Part shown: piece by piece, positions 1-10,699 of the stretch
How positions within the stretch are numbered: the first letter of the stretch is position 1
Layout: each line of letters begins with the position of its first letter
Origin: Casuarius casuarius
Taxonomy: Eukaryota > Chordata > Aves > Casuariiformes > Casuariidae
Assembly (NCBI GenBank): GCA_003342895.1
Contig: PTFA01000195.1
Span: 372,001-436,000, forward strand
Reading direction: 5' to 3'
DNA length: 64,000 nt
Translations under genes and position numbers: made by a program
The notes under the pieces: model-generated
What the model saw: only the letters and a program-made list of their open reading frames with translations
Databases searched by the model: none
Told to the model about the DNA's origin: nothing

Positions 1-86
1 ATGTCTTACTGAAAAAAAATCCTTTTTGAGACACTTCTTGTGTTATCATTCTCTCTCCTTTCTTTTCTTTTTGTTTTGAATACCAG

Positions 87-465
87 CCCAAGCCAATGAT
101 AACACTTTGCTTCCAGGGGCCAGAAGGGTTAATTTCCTCCCACTCCACCCTGATCTCTCTTGAAGCTGGAGTTACACTCATCAAGGATCTAGCATGGGGA
201 GGGATGGATTTCTTAAGACAGCCTGAGGGCTCCAACAGCAGCCTTCGCTTTCAATCAATGTCGAGAGGCACGAGTGGAAATTCATTCAGCAAACAGTTGG
301 AGGTCTTCGCCTGTCCATACAGCCGCCTGGCACACAATCCCAAGCAAAAACTGGTGGCGTCTCAGCTGGAGATCTGACATTTTGCCGAACCACCGTTTGC
401 TTGAGAACTGATAATTAAACACTCCTTCTCCTTTAAAAAAATAATAAAAAGGTAGATAAAAAAAT
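87..465 (+). other. Candidate 3'-terminal exon or conserved noncoding block
   Basis: Seen: a pyrimidine-rich run ends in an AG at 85-86, a plausible splice acceptor. The sequence then stays open in one frame from 87 to a stop at about 375-377 (93 codons from the ATG at 96). It carries noticeably more CpG than the surrounding DNA (several between 245 and 400), and an AATAAA lies at 443-448, just before an A-rich run. Together these resemble a last exon with a poly(A) signal. The peptide has no domain I recognise, no signal peptide and no internal repeats, so coding status is doubtful. It could equally be a conserved noncoding element or chance. No upstream exon can be seen because the window starts here. 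Confidence 0.2.
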
Positions 466-831
466 TAAGTCAACACTGCTAGTAACCTTGGAGGCTTCTT
501 TTTGTCAAGGTCTCAGATACATGCCAAAATGTACTCTGTTCAGGATCGGTCCAGGCCATACAACTGCCTTTTCTTTTGCGTGAGTGTATTATTCTGACTG
601 TTTTCATTTGACTTGCCTGTGGGATGCTGTGCTGTTCTGGCAGAGAGATCTGCACACTGGCAGAGTTCATGAACTCACGCTTGCAAGCTGATCTTTGCCC
701 TACGTGTTTCTAAATATTTTCGTGTGTATGTAACATGACAGAATGTGACTTTGCATTGAAAAGCCAAAAAGACACAAAGAGGAAGAAACATCTTGTGTCC
801 CCTCCTTTCTCTGCATCTCCCCCCCTCCCAG

Positions 832-867
832 TTCTGTCAAGTTTTATTATGCTCAGAAGGCAACCAG
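832..867 (+). other. Candidate 36-nt microexon with strong splice sites
   Basis: Seen: a long pyrimidine tract (about 796-829) ends in CAG at 829-831. It is followed by 36 bases and then a consensus donor CAG|GTAAGT with its GT at 868-869. The length is a multiple of three, as is typical of frame-preserving microexons, and all three frames are open. One frame reads SVKFYYAQKAT. I do not recognise a parent protein. It lies on the same strand as the exon-like block just upstream. Inference only: splice-site consensus alone gives many false exons in long AT-rich DNA. Confidence 0.25.
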
Positions 868-1982
868 GTAAGTCATATTATTTAACCAATATTGGAGGAA
901 GGGAGAGGTTTTAATTAATTTTGTTACACATTAACAAAGTCCAGCTCATGACTAAGTGGAAGTCTATACAGTCTTTTGCAGACAGATGGGCGCTTACCCT
1001 CTCTGTCCTCTGAGCTTCCTGGATGAGGTGGAGATGCATTAACACAGCTTATTATCTGTTCTGCAGTGCTGCTTGAAGTGTAATGTCAGAGTAAAACATC
1101 CATGCGATCCATGTTGGCTTGGACTTGGTCAACTCACATTGAAGGCCCTGTTTTTTTCACTTCTGCACACTAAAAAAATTGTAAGCATATCTGGAGGTTT
1201 AATTTAAACCATCAGAGAAACAGCACCAGTGTCTTGTATGAGCAGATGATGTCATCTGGTATCATTCAGCTGTGGTCAGAAGTGGCGTGAACTCTGGTAT
1301 TAGTGCAGAGAAGGAATCAAGCCTGGGTACTAAGGACAGCTAATATATTCCATAGGCTCACGTAAGGGAAGGACTATGTCATGGTGAGAGCAGAGGACTA
1401 GAGAAGAGATTCTGCCCTGTGAATACACCTCTCATTTGTTTCATACTGGTCGTCCTTACCTAAAAGGGAGTTTGGTCCACTGATTCCAGTCTTGATTCTA
1501 CCACTAGTTTTTGTTTTGTTTTCTGAACTTGAGCCAGAAGAAAAGAATGGGATCAAAGGCCATATTTCCAGCAAGGTCACCTTGCAAGGATCAGGTCTCA
1601 TACCTGTACTCCATGGTCCTTACAGGTGACAGATGAGGGCTAGCTCAGTTTTCCTTTCTCATGATAAGATTTTATACAGTGCATATGCAGCTGAATACCA
1701 GATTGCAAAGAGGAATTGCACTGATATTACTGAGAGATGTAAATAAAAGCATGGACAACTCAAAATTTCTTGGGATTGAACAGATCTGCTGGCCTTAAAG
1801 TTTTGATAGAAGGAATTTGAAGGTGTATGCTCTGCCTCTCCCCAGCTATTCAAGAAAATTTTCATATGTAAATCGGCACTGAACTGCAATTTCTGTTTTT
1901 ATTCCTTTAGAGTCATGATCTCTGTATCTCTTTTCTAATACTCCTCTGTGCTTCAGTGTATTTTGTTGCCTGTAGAGCTCTC

Positions 1983-2005
1983 TACAGAGCTCCAAGAGCT
2001 CTGTA
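1983..2005. repeat. Perfect hairpin, 9-bp stem, 5-nt loop
   Basis: TACAGAGCT at 1983-1991 is the exact reverse complement of AGCTCTGTA at 1997-2005, separated by CCAAG. A related half (GTAGAGCTC) lies immediately upstream, making an AGCTC-rich cluster. There is no T-run after the stem and no gene beside it, so a bacterial-type terminator reading does not apply. Function unknown. Confidence 0.6.
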
Positions 2006-2095
2006 CTACCTCAGTTAAACCCTCTGCACAAATAACTTCAGGGTCAAATTATGGACTCCTGCATCACAATCAATCTCACTCCAGGAGTTGTATTT

Positions 2096-2127
2096 AAAAA
2101 AAAAAAAAAGAAAAAAAAGAAAAAAAA
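2096..2127. repeat. Interrupted poly(A) tract
   Basis: A run of A broken by single G residues. It has no recognisable retroposon body on its 5' side. Confidence 0.7.
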
Positions 2128-3279
2128 TCCTATTTAAAGTTTCCCCTGTTGCTGTCTTGGTTCTGGATTGGCAGAGAGAAGAGGAAGGGGGATGGCTTCA
2201 AACCTGACCAAATCTTTGTCCCCAAATAGTTGCAGGGCCCCTACTGTTACCCTCTGAGACAACTAGAGGCAGCAATTAAACCTAGGAGGCAGAAAGAAAT
2301 AGAAGTAATAATCTGCACCACCATTTTCAAGCTGAACTGTCTGGGTGGTAGGATTCACCCTTCCAAAACAGGAAGTTTTCTCCTCTTCCGTTTGCACCTC
2401 CCCTTGGCAGGCCAAGTGAGAGGCATTAGAGAGACAGTGCTTCAGGAAACTGCCCCTGAGGGTCAGTGCCTCCTGGGTTAAGAAAGCTTGTGCACATATC
2501 CTTCTTCAGGGCAGTGCCCCTAGGCATTATCTAGTCAGCAGTCAAATCCCCTCCCCTTTAATTCTCCAAGACTGCAGTCTGCTCACTCAACCATCATTTA
2601 GGAGGCCTAGAGGCTCTCATTAAGGAATAAGGGGATAACGAGGATGAATGAATAAACCCAAAAGCACATCAGCAAACAGAATAAAGAGTAGTATTTATGA
2701 AAAATGCAGTGACCTCAGCAATGATCATCTCTATTTATTTTTATTTTAAACTGGCATTTGGTACCTTTAGTGCATCACAGAGCACTGAGGGCAATTGAGT
2801 CCTTCCCCACTTCACCATCCTGTTGTGCAGCCTGCTCTGCTTCTCCTTTGTGCATATAAACTAGCTTCTCTGCTCAGTTTTCTTACACATCACATCCCTG
2901 TGTGATGCTGCACACAGTACAAATAGCAGCAGTGCACTAAGCCAAACATATCTTGTCAAGTGAGTGCCATTACAATGTAAGGATTGATTTGCTGGAGGAG
3001 GTCTTGCATATAAGCAGACATAGAAGCAACAGCCAGTGTTAACAGATTTCCACTTGGAGAATTTATTTAGAGCAAAATAACAAAAGGACAACCCTTTTGC
3101 TTGTACTTAGTTCCCATCTACTGGGTCAGCCTCAAAACTTCTGGGGTGGGGCAAGGAGGGGGTTATATTTATACAGGACCTCCCCTCTGGCTTCTGCATC
3201 TCTTCCAGGCAAGTGCTTCCAGCAGGTAGCTGTCTCTTCTGATGTTGGTGTTCACATGCCCTCACTTCTGTTATCAGTC

Positions 3280-3440
3280 TGGGCCTCCAGCAACCAGCCT
3301 CTGGTGATAACCTTGTCAGTTCTCCCTGGATAAGCTGGGAGGGTCGGTACTTGAGTAGGAGATACAGTGACTTTGCAGGAGATGCTGGTGATGCATCCAC
3401 TGCTCCCTGGCTGAAAACATCTGGCACCAGTAGCAGAATT
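3280..3440 (+). mobile_element. Possible 5S-rRNA-derived SINE relic
   Basis: Seen: 3331-3364 reads AAGCTGGGAGGGTCGG, then TACTTGAGTAGGAGA. In order, this matches the internal control region of vertebrate 5S rRNA (AAGCTAAGCAGGGTCGG ... TACTTGGATGGGAGA) with about 10 bases deleted in the middle. The downstream stretch (TTTGCAGGAGATGCTGGTGATGC, 3372-3394) resembles, from memory, the body of 5S-derived SINEs seen in reptile-lineage genomes. It is heavily diverged and dead. Alternative: chance similarity to a short 5S motif. Confidence 0.4.
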
Positions 3441-3740
3441 TCAACTCTCAAGAAATACCATTTTCCAGATAAGACATTGAATAATTACCTGTGTTTGCAA
3501 TAGATTTCCTGACCCTACTGCAAAAGTAAAATGGAATTAGGCTTTCAACCAGCCTTTTGTAATTCCATCTGGATGCAAAACTGATTTGGGATCTTTGCCA
3601 CATATTATATATCTCAAGCATGGAAGTTGACTTTATTTCCCCCTTGCCAGACATGAAGGGAAATTCACATTAGTATTAGACTAACTTTGGATCAGGTTCT
3701 GTGTAATGGGCCCATATTAGATAATGAGTACATCTGCAGA

Positions 3741-3796
3741 GAGATGGATTGGATGATGTGACAGATCATTTGCAGCTTTAATATCTGTGATCCTAC
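3741..3796 (+). mobile_element. CR1 LINE 3'-tail fragment
   Basis: GAGATGGATTGGATGATGTG followed by CAGATCATTTGCAGC and TCTGTGATCCTAC has the order of the CR1 3' end (GATTGGACTAGATGATCTCCAGAGGTC ... TCTGTGATTCT). Compare the intact version at 31900-31970 in this window. Only the last 60 or so bases of the element are detectable. Confidence 0.45.
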
Positions 3797-4529
3797 AAGA
3801 CTCCCTATTCTGAAGTGGAAGTTGGATTGACTCAACACTGGGACAGCCCAGAAATATACCATCACATTTTTTTAAATATTTTTTGAAAGAAAAAAACAGG
3901 GTCTTGAAAACTTTTTGGAAAAGTCACACAACCTTTGACTTTGACAGGGCCCTCAGGAAGCATTTACAAGCCCACAAAAGAAAATGTTGATTAATATTGT
4001 CAAAAAATTCTGTATTCTTAGGAGGGTACAGGATTAGTAACCTCCTTTCTCTTTTCTATGTGGCTTTTTCAGATGTAAAAACCTTTATATTAATGCCAGC
4101 ATGTTAAAGAAAGTGGCATCCATGTTACTCTGATTTTGATGTATTAGTGCTGTAGAAAGGGGTAGGGATAAAGCATTGCAGTGTCAGTTTTGAATTGGAC
4201 AAACGGGTACATTTTGCCATCAATGGCCGAAAAAACAATGGCAGTTTTTATGAAGAATCAGGATGTTCATTTTCTTGTCATGGCTACACTGTTTTCTTGG
4301 GGAACATTGTGGCTATCAGATAGAAATCCCTCCCGTAATTTTCAGCTGGCTGCAATCCTCTTGATCAGCCCCTGCACAAACATGTTAAATAGCCATGCTC
4401 TGTGCTCTGTGGGTCAATTACATGTCATGGTCCATCTTAAAGCAGTCTTTGAATAGGAGCTGGGAGAAACAGAACTATTCACTGGGATCCTGATTCTGCA
4501 AAATACTCAGGATGGAGTTAAGATGCAGC
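3797..4529. other. Gene-free stretch, nothing recognised
   Basis: Noncoding AT-rich DNA. A 91-codon open frame at 4181-4456 has no domain and overlaps no splice signal of note. Confidence 0.45.
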
Positions 4530-4651
4530 CCTATTCAACAAAGCATTTAAACCTGGCTTATGTTTGTACAGGTGCTCAAGACTCTTGAAGCTGAAGAGAC
4601 GCCAGCATTTTCTTGAGCATAAGTATGAGCTTATGTGCTTCATCAAATAGG
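4530..4651. repeat. Quasi-palindromic interspersed repeat with about 23-bp inverted arms
   Basis: The left arm begins CCTATTCAACAAAGCATTTAA (4530-4550, with one extra base). The right arm, read as reverse complement from 4651, begins CCTATTTGATGAAGCACATAA, so the two match at most positions. The wording (CCNATTCARCAAAGCACTTAAG) is that of a repeat type I recall from archosaur and turtle genomes. A second half-copy is visible at 9693-9720 (CTAATTCAGCAAAACACTTAG). The class is unknown to me; a foldback or MITE-type DNA element is plausible. Confidence 0.45.
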
Positions 4652-6624
4652 CAGTGCGGAAGAATTGCCTTCACAATGTAAGGCTCTGTAGAAATATTTA
4701 ACAATGACAGTTATCATTTTATGAACAAATGGTAGGTCAGTCATGGGGATTAAAGGCTATTTCAGAGATTATTATTTTTCTCCCTATTTATTTGTTTTTG
4801 TCATTTTTCTGAAAGCTCAAACTAACTAGACGTCATTTAGCGTTCCAGACCTGGGGGGAAATACTCATAGGACATCCCTTACAAAATACTAAAAGCAAAA
4901 TTGCATGAAACCATTTTAGTGTGGGGAAAAATAATCATCTTTGAGAGGAAGTAATGTAAACGTTGAAAATTATAACAATGTTCATTATTCTGTTGGGTTT
5001 CAGAATGAGTAGCCCCTACGCACATATTTGCCATTAAGAATGATATAAACATGTTCTTTGTTCTTTAATTAGTTTTCTAAACACGTAACAAACTAAACTG
5101 AATAAATCAAAATGACCTTTAAATTCCCAGAGTTACAGGCTTTTTAAATGGCCATAATAAGGTAATAATAACCCAAGCTAATAGTAGTTCTATTTTCCAT
5201 ACTCTATGACTCTCCATGTGATATGCAACATTATTAATTTCAGTGTGATTACAAATTATTCCCATAGTTCAGGTTTAATACAGTATTGATGTTGTTATTA
5301 ATATAGATTTGTCAGTAAAGATACAAAACAAAGCCAGTCCCACTTAATGTCAGTTGACAAAAACAAAGCCAAAAAACCCCAACCCTTATGGCTTATCCTC
5401 ATGGGGAGTAGGAAGTACAAGGGAAAAAATGATTTAATTTCATTAAAGGCATACTTAATCTGAATTAGAGAAGATAATTGGGAAGAAAATACACAGTCGG
5501 CAAGGATCTGTTATTACTGCATTTCTAGAATGAAAGCAAGTATTTACTGTTCCTCTTAAGCTCTTGTGGTTGACATGACACAGTCAACCATTTTGCTGGC
5601 GTAAATCTAGTAAACTTCAGTGTAATTCTCTAGATTTATATTATCTATTCCAAAGCAGGATTTGATGCAGAGATGTCTGAGGTGATATGGTCACTTATTC
5701 TAGTAATTATCTGGAAGTGCCATAACGGTTCTGCATACTTCATGTTTGTCCTGGTCCTGCCTGGTGCTTGGTTTAATGAGTTTTCTGACATGCTGTATCT
5801 ACAGCATATACATCTCTCAACTGAAATACAGCAGGCACCATAATCTCTGGAAGATGATGTTTTTAGTTGCTACCTCTTTGCTGAGCTCGGTACCTGAATG
5901 TAAAATCTTGTCTCTTCTGTTCTGTTCTAATTTGAAGACAAACAGATTAATGCATTGCACAGATGGTTTGAGATAACCTGTTTGACTTTGCTCTGGATCA
6001 CAAGATAAATAAACACATATCCATTTGCCAGTGCAGAAAGAGTAGTCACTGCACTGATTGTCAGCTCTTACTGCCCCAAATTTCTTTCTATTGCATTGAC
6101 ATTTAATTGATCGGAAAGCAAAAGCTTCCCCAGAGGAAATGAGTTTCCTGCATTTTTCTCCTCCTTGAAGTATCCTGGGGCAATTGCAGGCATCACCTAA
6201 GCATAGATGAGGAGGTTTAATCATCCTCCAAAGTCAAGTCTAGTGCAAGTAACAGCATATACATCCCTTACTTTACTAAGAGCACAACAGTCAGGTCTAT
6301 AAAGGCTCAAACATATGAACAAGTAGCTTTGAGTAACGAATGATCCCGTGTCAGCTCACTTGGGATAACTCACGTGGAGCAAATATGAGGTAATACGAGC
6401 TAAACTTTTAAAAGAGAAATCACTCTACCTACCTTGTATTCACCCTGGACTAAGAGTGTCTACATGGATTTGTTATCACAGTTTAGCTCACATTTTCACT
6501 AATTACATAAATAAATGATTTGTGCACCTGGCACACTAGGCCAGATGTTGTTCATATGCATAATAAAGAATTCTGTCTTGCCTGCAGAATTTGCTGTTTA
6601 AGCAAGCAGGACAAAGGGTAGTTT
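4652..6624. other. Gene-free stretch; holds one long cysteine-rich open frame
   Basis: AT-rich noncoding DNA. The only notable item is a 135-codon open frame on the minus strand at 5817-6224, the longest outside the CR1 element, with about a dozen cysteines. It has no signal peptide, no recognisable family and no flanking gene signals, so I treat it as chance (see findings). Confidence 0.4.
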
Positions 6625-6790
6625 TGTTATTCACTATTTTGCAACTGGGGAACAGAGATGCCATAAGACTAGTAAGCTGACTTCTCCCGAGTAAGTCTCA
6701 AGTGTCCCAGTCTGTGGGAAGCGGCAGGACTGAACACAGATACCAAATGAGCTAGATACGCAATCATCTTTCTGATTATTAGGTAGCTTT
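6625..6790 (-). mobile_element. MIR/core-SINE relic (tRNA-derived), reverse orientation
   Basis: Read on +, the order is TATTTTGCAACTGGGGAAC (6637 on), then ATGCCATAAGACTAGTAAGC, AAGTCTC, TCTGTGGGAAGC, GGACTGAACACAGATACC. This is the reverse complement of a MIR-type SINE (CATTTTACAGATGGGGAAACTGAGGC ... GGTTCRAATCCNGG). The tRNA-like head lies at the high-coordinate end, near 6728-6743. Old and diverged. Confidence 0.6.
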
Positions 6791-7979
6791 CCTCACCAGA
6801 GTAACAGCCTGTAGTAGTTTTCTCACATAGATATCCTTAAGTCTATGGAAAGATTTCATCCTAATGCTTCACAGCAATCCTCTCTGAGATACATCATTGA
6901 ACTCGTTTAATCGATATATAATACAATGGAACTTACAGACCCTTTCTTGAAAATTGTGGAACGTATCACAGGGAAAAGGCAGCTCAGTCTTGGCAGTGAT
7001 CAGAGCAGAGACCTCCTTCCAGGTGTACTTAGCACCTGCTAGAACAGTGCTTAGGAACAAAATTCTGAAGTAGCTCTACATGCATTCAGACTTCTGCTTG
7101 CACAGAATTTGAAAGCATTCAACATAAATCTCACAAAGGGATCTAGTTTGTAATATATACTTTAAAAATATCACCTTGAATATCGTCTCCAAAGTTCACC
7201 AATGAAGCCTTTTCCATGAAAAGAAAATCCAGGAGGCTTGATTTACAGCACTTTGTGCTCACTACTGTACAAGATTCCTAGTTTATAAGACAACTTATGC
7301 ATTAACTTGATTTTTTTTACATTGTTGTACATGACTGAATAAGCAGAGAAGTCATGGAATCATAAGGAATGCCCAGTATTCAATCATGTATCACAGGACC
7401 TAGAAATTTTATTTAAAGCTGTCTGAGTCTCCATCCTGTTGTGAAAGAAAAAGAGAAAAAGTCTTCCAGCAGAGCTTAAGAGCAATACCAGGAGTTGTCC
7501 AGGAATACCAGGCCAGTTAGCTTTAACTGAAGGGAAATTGTTTGACTTGATGTTGGGTATGCACTAGATTTAAAAGAAATAATGAGAAATATTCAAAGAC
7601 ATTTATTTTTCCAATCCTCCCATCTCAGTGACACTCTATTCCTTTACCCCAAAGATCACAAGTTCCTCATAAACACATATGCACACACAATACAGGCTAA
7701 GCTGCATGTCATCTTAAACTTGCCACTCAAACGCTAAAAATAAAAATAAAAAAAATTCAGATTCACTGTACAAATACCCCATAGGCAAAACAATGAACAT
7801 TGCTGCTATCCTATTCACAGAGTTTTGTAACAAAAATTTAGAAGAGATGTTTCTCCTCCATCCACAATTCCATAGGATTTTTTTCTTTAACATACATCTC
7901 TGTCTGCATACAGGAACTTGTGCTGGTGAATTTTATCCAGTAGAATAAAGAAAAGGAAAGGAGAATTAAATGGAGGGAG
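6791..7979. other. Gene-free stretch, nothing recognised
   Basis: AT-rich DNA without supported genes. It has short A-rich runs (for example around 7736-7755) and no convincing repeats. Confidence 0.5.
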
Positions 7980-8222
7980 ACAACATGGCGTAGTGAATAA
8001 AGCAACAGACTTGAGGGGATCAGGAGACCTAGATTCTATTCCCAGCTCTTCCCTGCAGTGTGACTTTAGGCGAGTCTCTGAGCAAACTTTCCCTCCCCAC
8101 TCTGTTGTCTATTTATATTGTAGGCTCTTCAGAGTAAGTACCATCCCTTGCTGCGTGTTTATACAGCCCCAAGTGCAAAGGGGCTCTGTTCTCTGTTGGA
8201 ATATCCTACAAATAATAATTGA
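7980..8222 (+). mobile_element. tRNA-derived amniote SINE (MIR-like) with L3/CR1-like tail
   Basis: Pol III promoter boxes are visible. A box A match TGGCGTAGTGA lies at 7986-7996, and a box B match GATTCTATTCC at 8032-8042 (canonical GGTTCGANTCC). Next comes the core-like CCAGCTCTTCCCTGCAGTGTGAC stretch. The tail wording TGTCTATTTATATTGTAGGC ... CTTCAGAGTAAG ... GTGTTTATACAGCCCCAAGTGC ... CAAATAATAATT is the 3' tail I know from old MIR-like SINEs of turtles, crocodilians and birds. Nearly full length, about 240 bp, with no coding capacity. Confidence 0.7.
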
Positions 8223-9722
8223 AACAAACCTCAGAGATCCAGATGTCGGAGATAATGTTAGTCTCCTTTTCTGCAGTTGGTGTGGCTGCAGATAGGCTGT
8301 GGATATATGCAGCATCTAGATCACAGAAATAACCAAGTCAGCCTTCTCCCCTAAAATTATCCCCTGGCAACCCAGGATTTAAGTGGCATCAGTAATTCCA
8401 GTGCAGTGAGTACTACAAAAACTTGGGTCCCAGATAAAACATCCATATAGGCCTTAATAAGAGTACAGGTACATGGGCTTTTACTTAGGGGTAAAATACA
8501 TACTTACAAGTAATGAGAAAAGTGGAGTGGGCAGCCTGACGTTCAATAAGCATAGTACACCTGAATGACAGGAGGGGATTTCTTATGGGGAGAAGAGTGG
8601 AAGGGAGTGAGGGGACCTAGTTCTTCTCTTCTATTAGCACCTCCCTAGGTACTGTGCATGCTTTTGCCTCAGATAACGCAGCTGTAGCTACAGCTCCATT
8701 CATCCTAGTACTTCATCCATCCCTGAAGGAAATCACTATAGCCAGACAGTGTGAAATTGTGTATTTCTTCCTCCCAGAAAAAGTAAAAAGTAAAAGAAGA
8801 TGGAATCTAGACAGGGAGAGCTATCTACATAACTGTAACATCCAGCATTACAAGGAGAGGAGGTTATGCCCTTCTGGCACAGCACTTTAAGTTGAAATGT
8901 GGGGTTTTTTCTACATAGGACACAGCGGTGAATATTCTCTGCTGTAGTCTCAGAGAATGTATGAGACATTCTTGTATAGACATGTACTTGTGTAGACATA
9001 CGTAGTTTTAAACTAAAGGTTAATCCTATGCTGTAATTTAAGCATGGATCTGGGCCTATTCTTAATTCAAAGTTCAATCACCATGGGCATACTAATTTTT
9101 CTCACCCATGCTGAGGAGGCATCTCAGTGTACGTTTCAGAAATCTGGTGGGACAAATCCCAAATTATCTGCACCCTAAAATCAGGCCCAAGCATGCATCA
9201 TGGACTCTGATTAGAGTAGGCATGCATAGAGCCAAACATGTTAAAGCTTAGCCCAATATCAAACATCCCAATCTTAGTTCTTTCTACAAACAACGTGGAG
9301 GTATCAAGCCTGCACTGCATACAGGTGACAGTCAGCAATGGTGTCAGAAAATGAATGGATCTTGAGGCTAGATAGGTATAACTTGTTGCTAATGTAGGTA
9401 GACATAGCCAATATACACAGGTAGCAATAGTGCTTTTGCAGTAGCTAATCACCAAGCAAATCACCAAGTACTGATCCACTTCCAGGGTGGATTTTGCAGC
9501 CCATGCTGCAACTGCTGAACTAATGAGCTAATAGCTGATAATGTTAAGTTAAATTTCGGTTTGACCTGTTTGCCTTTATCACCAGTTCTCAGCTTTGATT
9601 CAAATACCTTGTGTTTGAGAAAGAGCCAAATACAATCTTGTGACTAACTCACAGTGACTGTATTATACCTGTTGAATTTCTTAGAGATTAAACACAAGCC
9701 TAATTCAGCAAAACACTTAGAA
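8223..9722. other. Gene-free stretch with one half-repeat
   Basis: Noncoding. Overlapping short frames at 8654-8890 (+) and 8736-9077 (-) are mutual shadows without domains. Positions 9693-9720 carry the ATTCAGCAAAACACTTAG half of the palindromic repeat described at 4530-4651. Confidence 0.45.
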
Positions 9723-9888
9723 CAGTGGTTTTCAACCTAGGATCTGAGAATCAATGGTAATACGTGAGTTCTTCTGCGGAGTAAAAAAAAAAAAAAGGAA
9801 GTGTGAGAAAAGTAAACTTGTATAAACACTACGAAAATCTACTCATCCATCAGAAAATTCTGGGAGTCTTAAAAGGGGAAAAACACTG
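9723..9888. mobile_element. Small non-autonomous hAT-like element (MITE)
   Basis: The left end is CAGTGGTTTTCAACCTAG. The right end, read inward as reverse complement, is CAGTGTTTTTCCCCTTTT. The two agree at about 12 of the first 15 positions and fit the hAT/Charlie-type terminal consensus CAGNGGTTCTCAACC. The flanking 8-mers are ACTTAGAA (9715-9722) and ACTTCAGC (9889-9896), which share ACTT and may be a decayed 8-bp target duplication. The 166-bp length and lack of an open frame fit a MITE. Confidence 0.5.
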
Positions 9889-10699
9889 ACTTCAGCAGTG
9901 TTTCAAGACCATGTTGATAATGAAAGCTGTCCTGAATTGGAATAAACCTCTCAGATTAATGTCAAAAAAAGAAAAAAATCAAGGATATTAACAACACAGA
10001 TGCATAAAAAGTTCTTACATTCCCAGTGAAGTATCTTGTCGTATTCACTTAAAATTTTTTCTTCCCATCCTTTGACATATTTATTTGTCTTTGCATTTTT
10101 TTTAATGTAGTTGTTTAAAAGTTTTCTGCCTTCAGTAGCAGCTGGAATCCCAAAATGAAATTAAAACCATGTAGGTGCCAATATATATATTCAATAGATA
10201 TGAGACTAAATTAAACTAATTGACATTTTATTAATATTCTGCTGTTTGTTCCTGCAGAGTTAAAACCATACTCAAGATCCTATTATATGAAGATATACTC
10301 TGGACCATCTGGTAGCCAAACATTTCTGATTATAAATAAGTCATTTTTTGTTAATTATTTATTTGGGATTTTTTGTTTATTATACAAAAATCTGGAAAGG
10401 GAGAATAAATAGGAGAATGTGCTAGGTTTTATATTGAATCTTTCAAAAGCAAAAATATTTTTTGCAGAAAAGTCTGGTTGAGACAGGAGAAGACCCTGAA
10501 TATTTATTTGAATTAGAAAGCAATTTATGAACTGATCTTGTTTGCCACCCTTTTGGCTTCACTTTGTATGAAGATTCAAGCACTTAGTCTTAGCAGAGCA
10601 AACGCTGACAAGTAGTAAGTATTCAGCTCTAATTTTAAACTCTAGAGAGAAAGGAAATGATCTCTTCATCATAGAGAACACAAGAGGACCCAATTTAAA
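9889..10699. other. Gene-free stretch, nothing recognised
   Basis: Very AT-rich, with several homopolymer T and A runs, no splice-flanked open frame and no clear repeat. Confidence 0.5.

Larger units (their letters stand above)
868..3279. other. Gene-free stretch, no recognisable gene
   Basis: AT-rich noncoding DNA. Contents seen: a perfect 9-bp inverted repeat with a 5-base loop at 1983-2005 and an interrupted A-rich tract at 2096-2127. The open frames here (76-83 codons at most) have no family resemblance and are treated as chance. Confidence 0.5.

Noticed and set aside
3107..3451. 114-codon minus-strand frame, and an overlapping plus-strand frame
   Set aside because: It overlaps the 5S-like SINE relic, has no domain, and is mirrored by a plus-strand frame, so it reflects local base composition.
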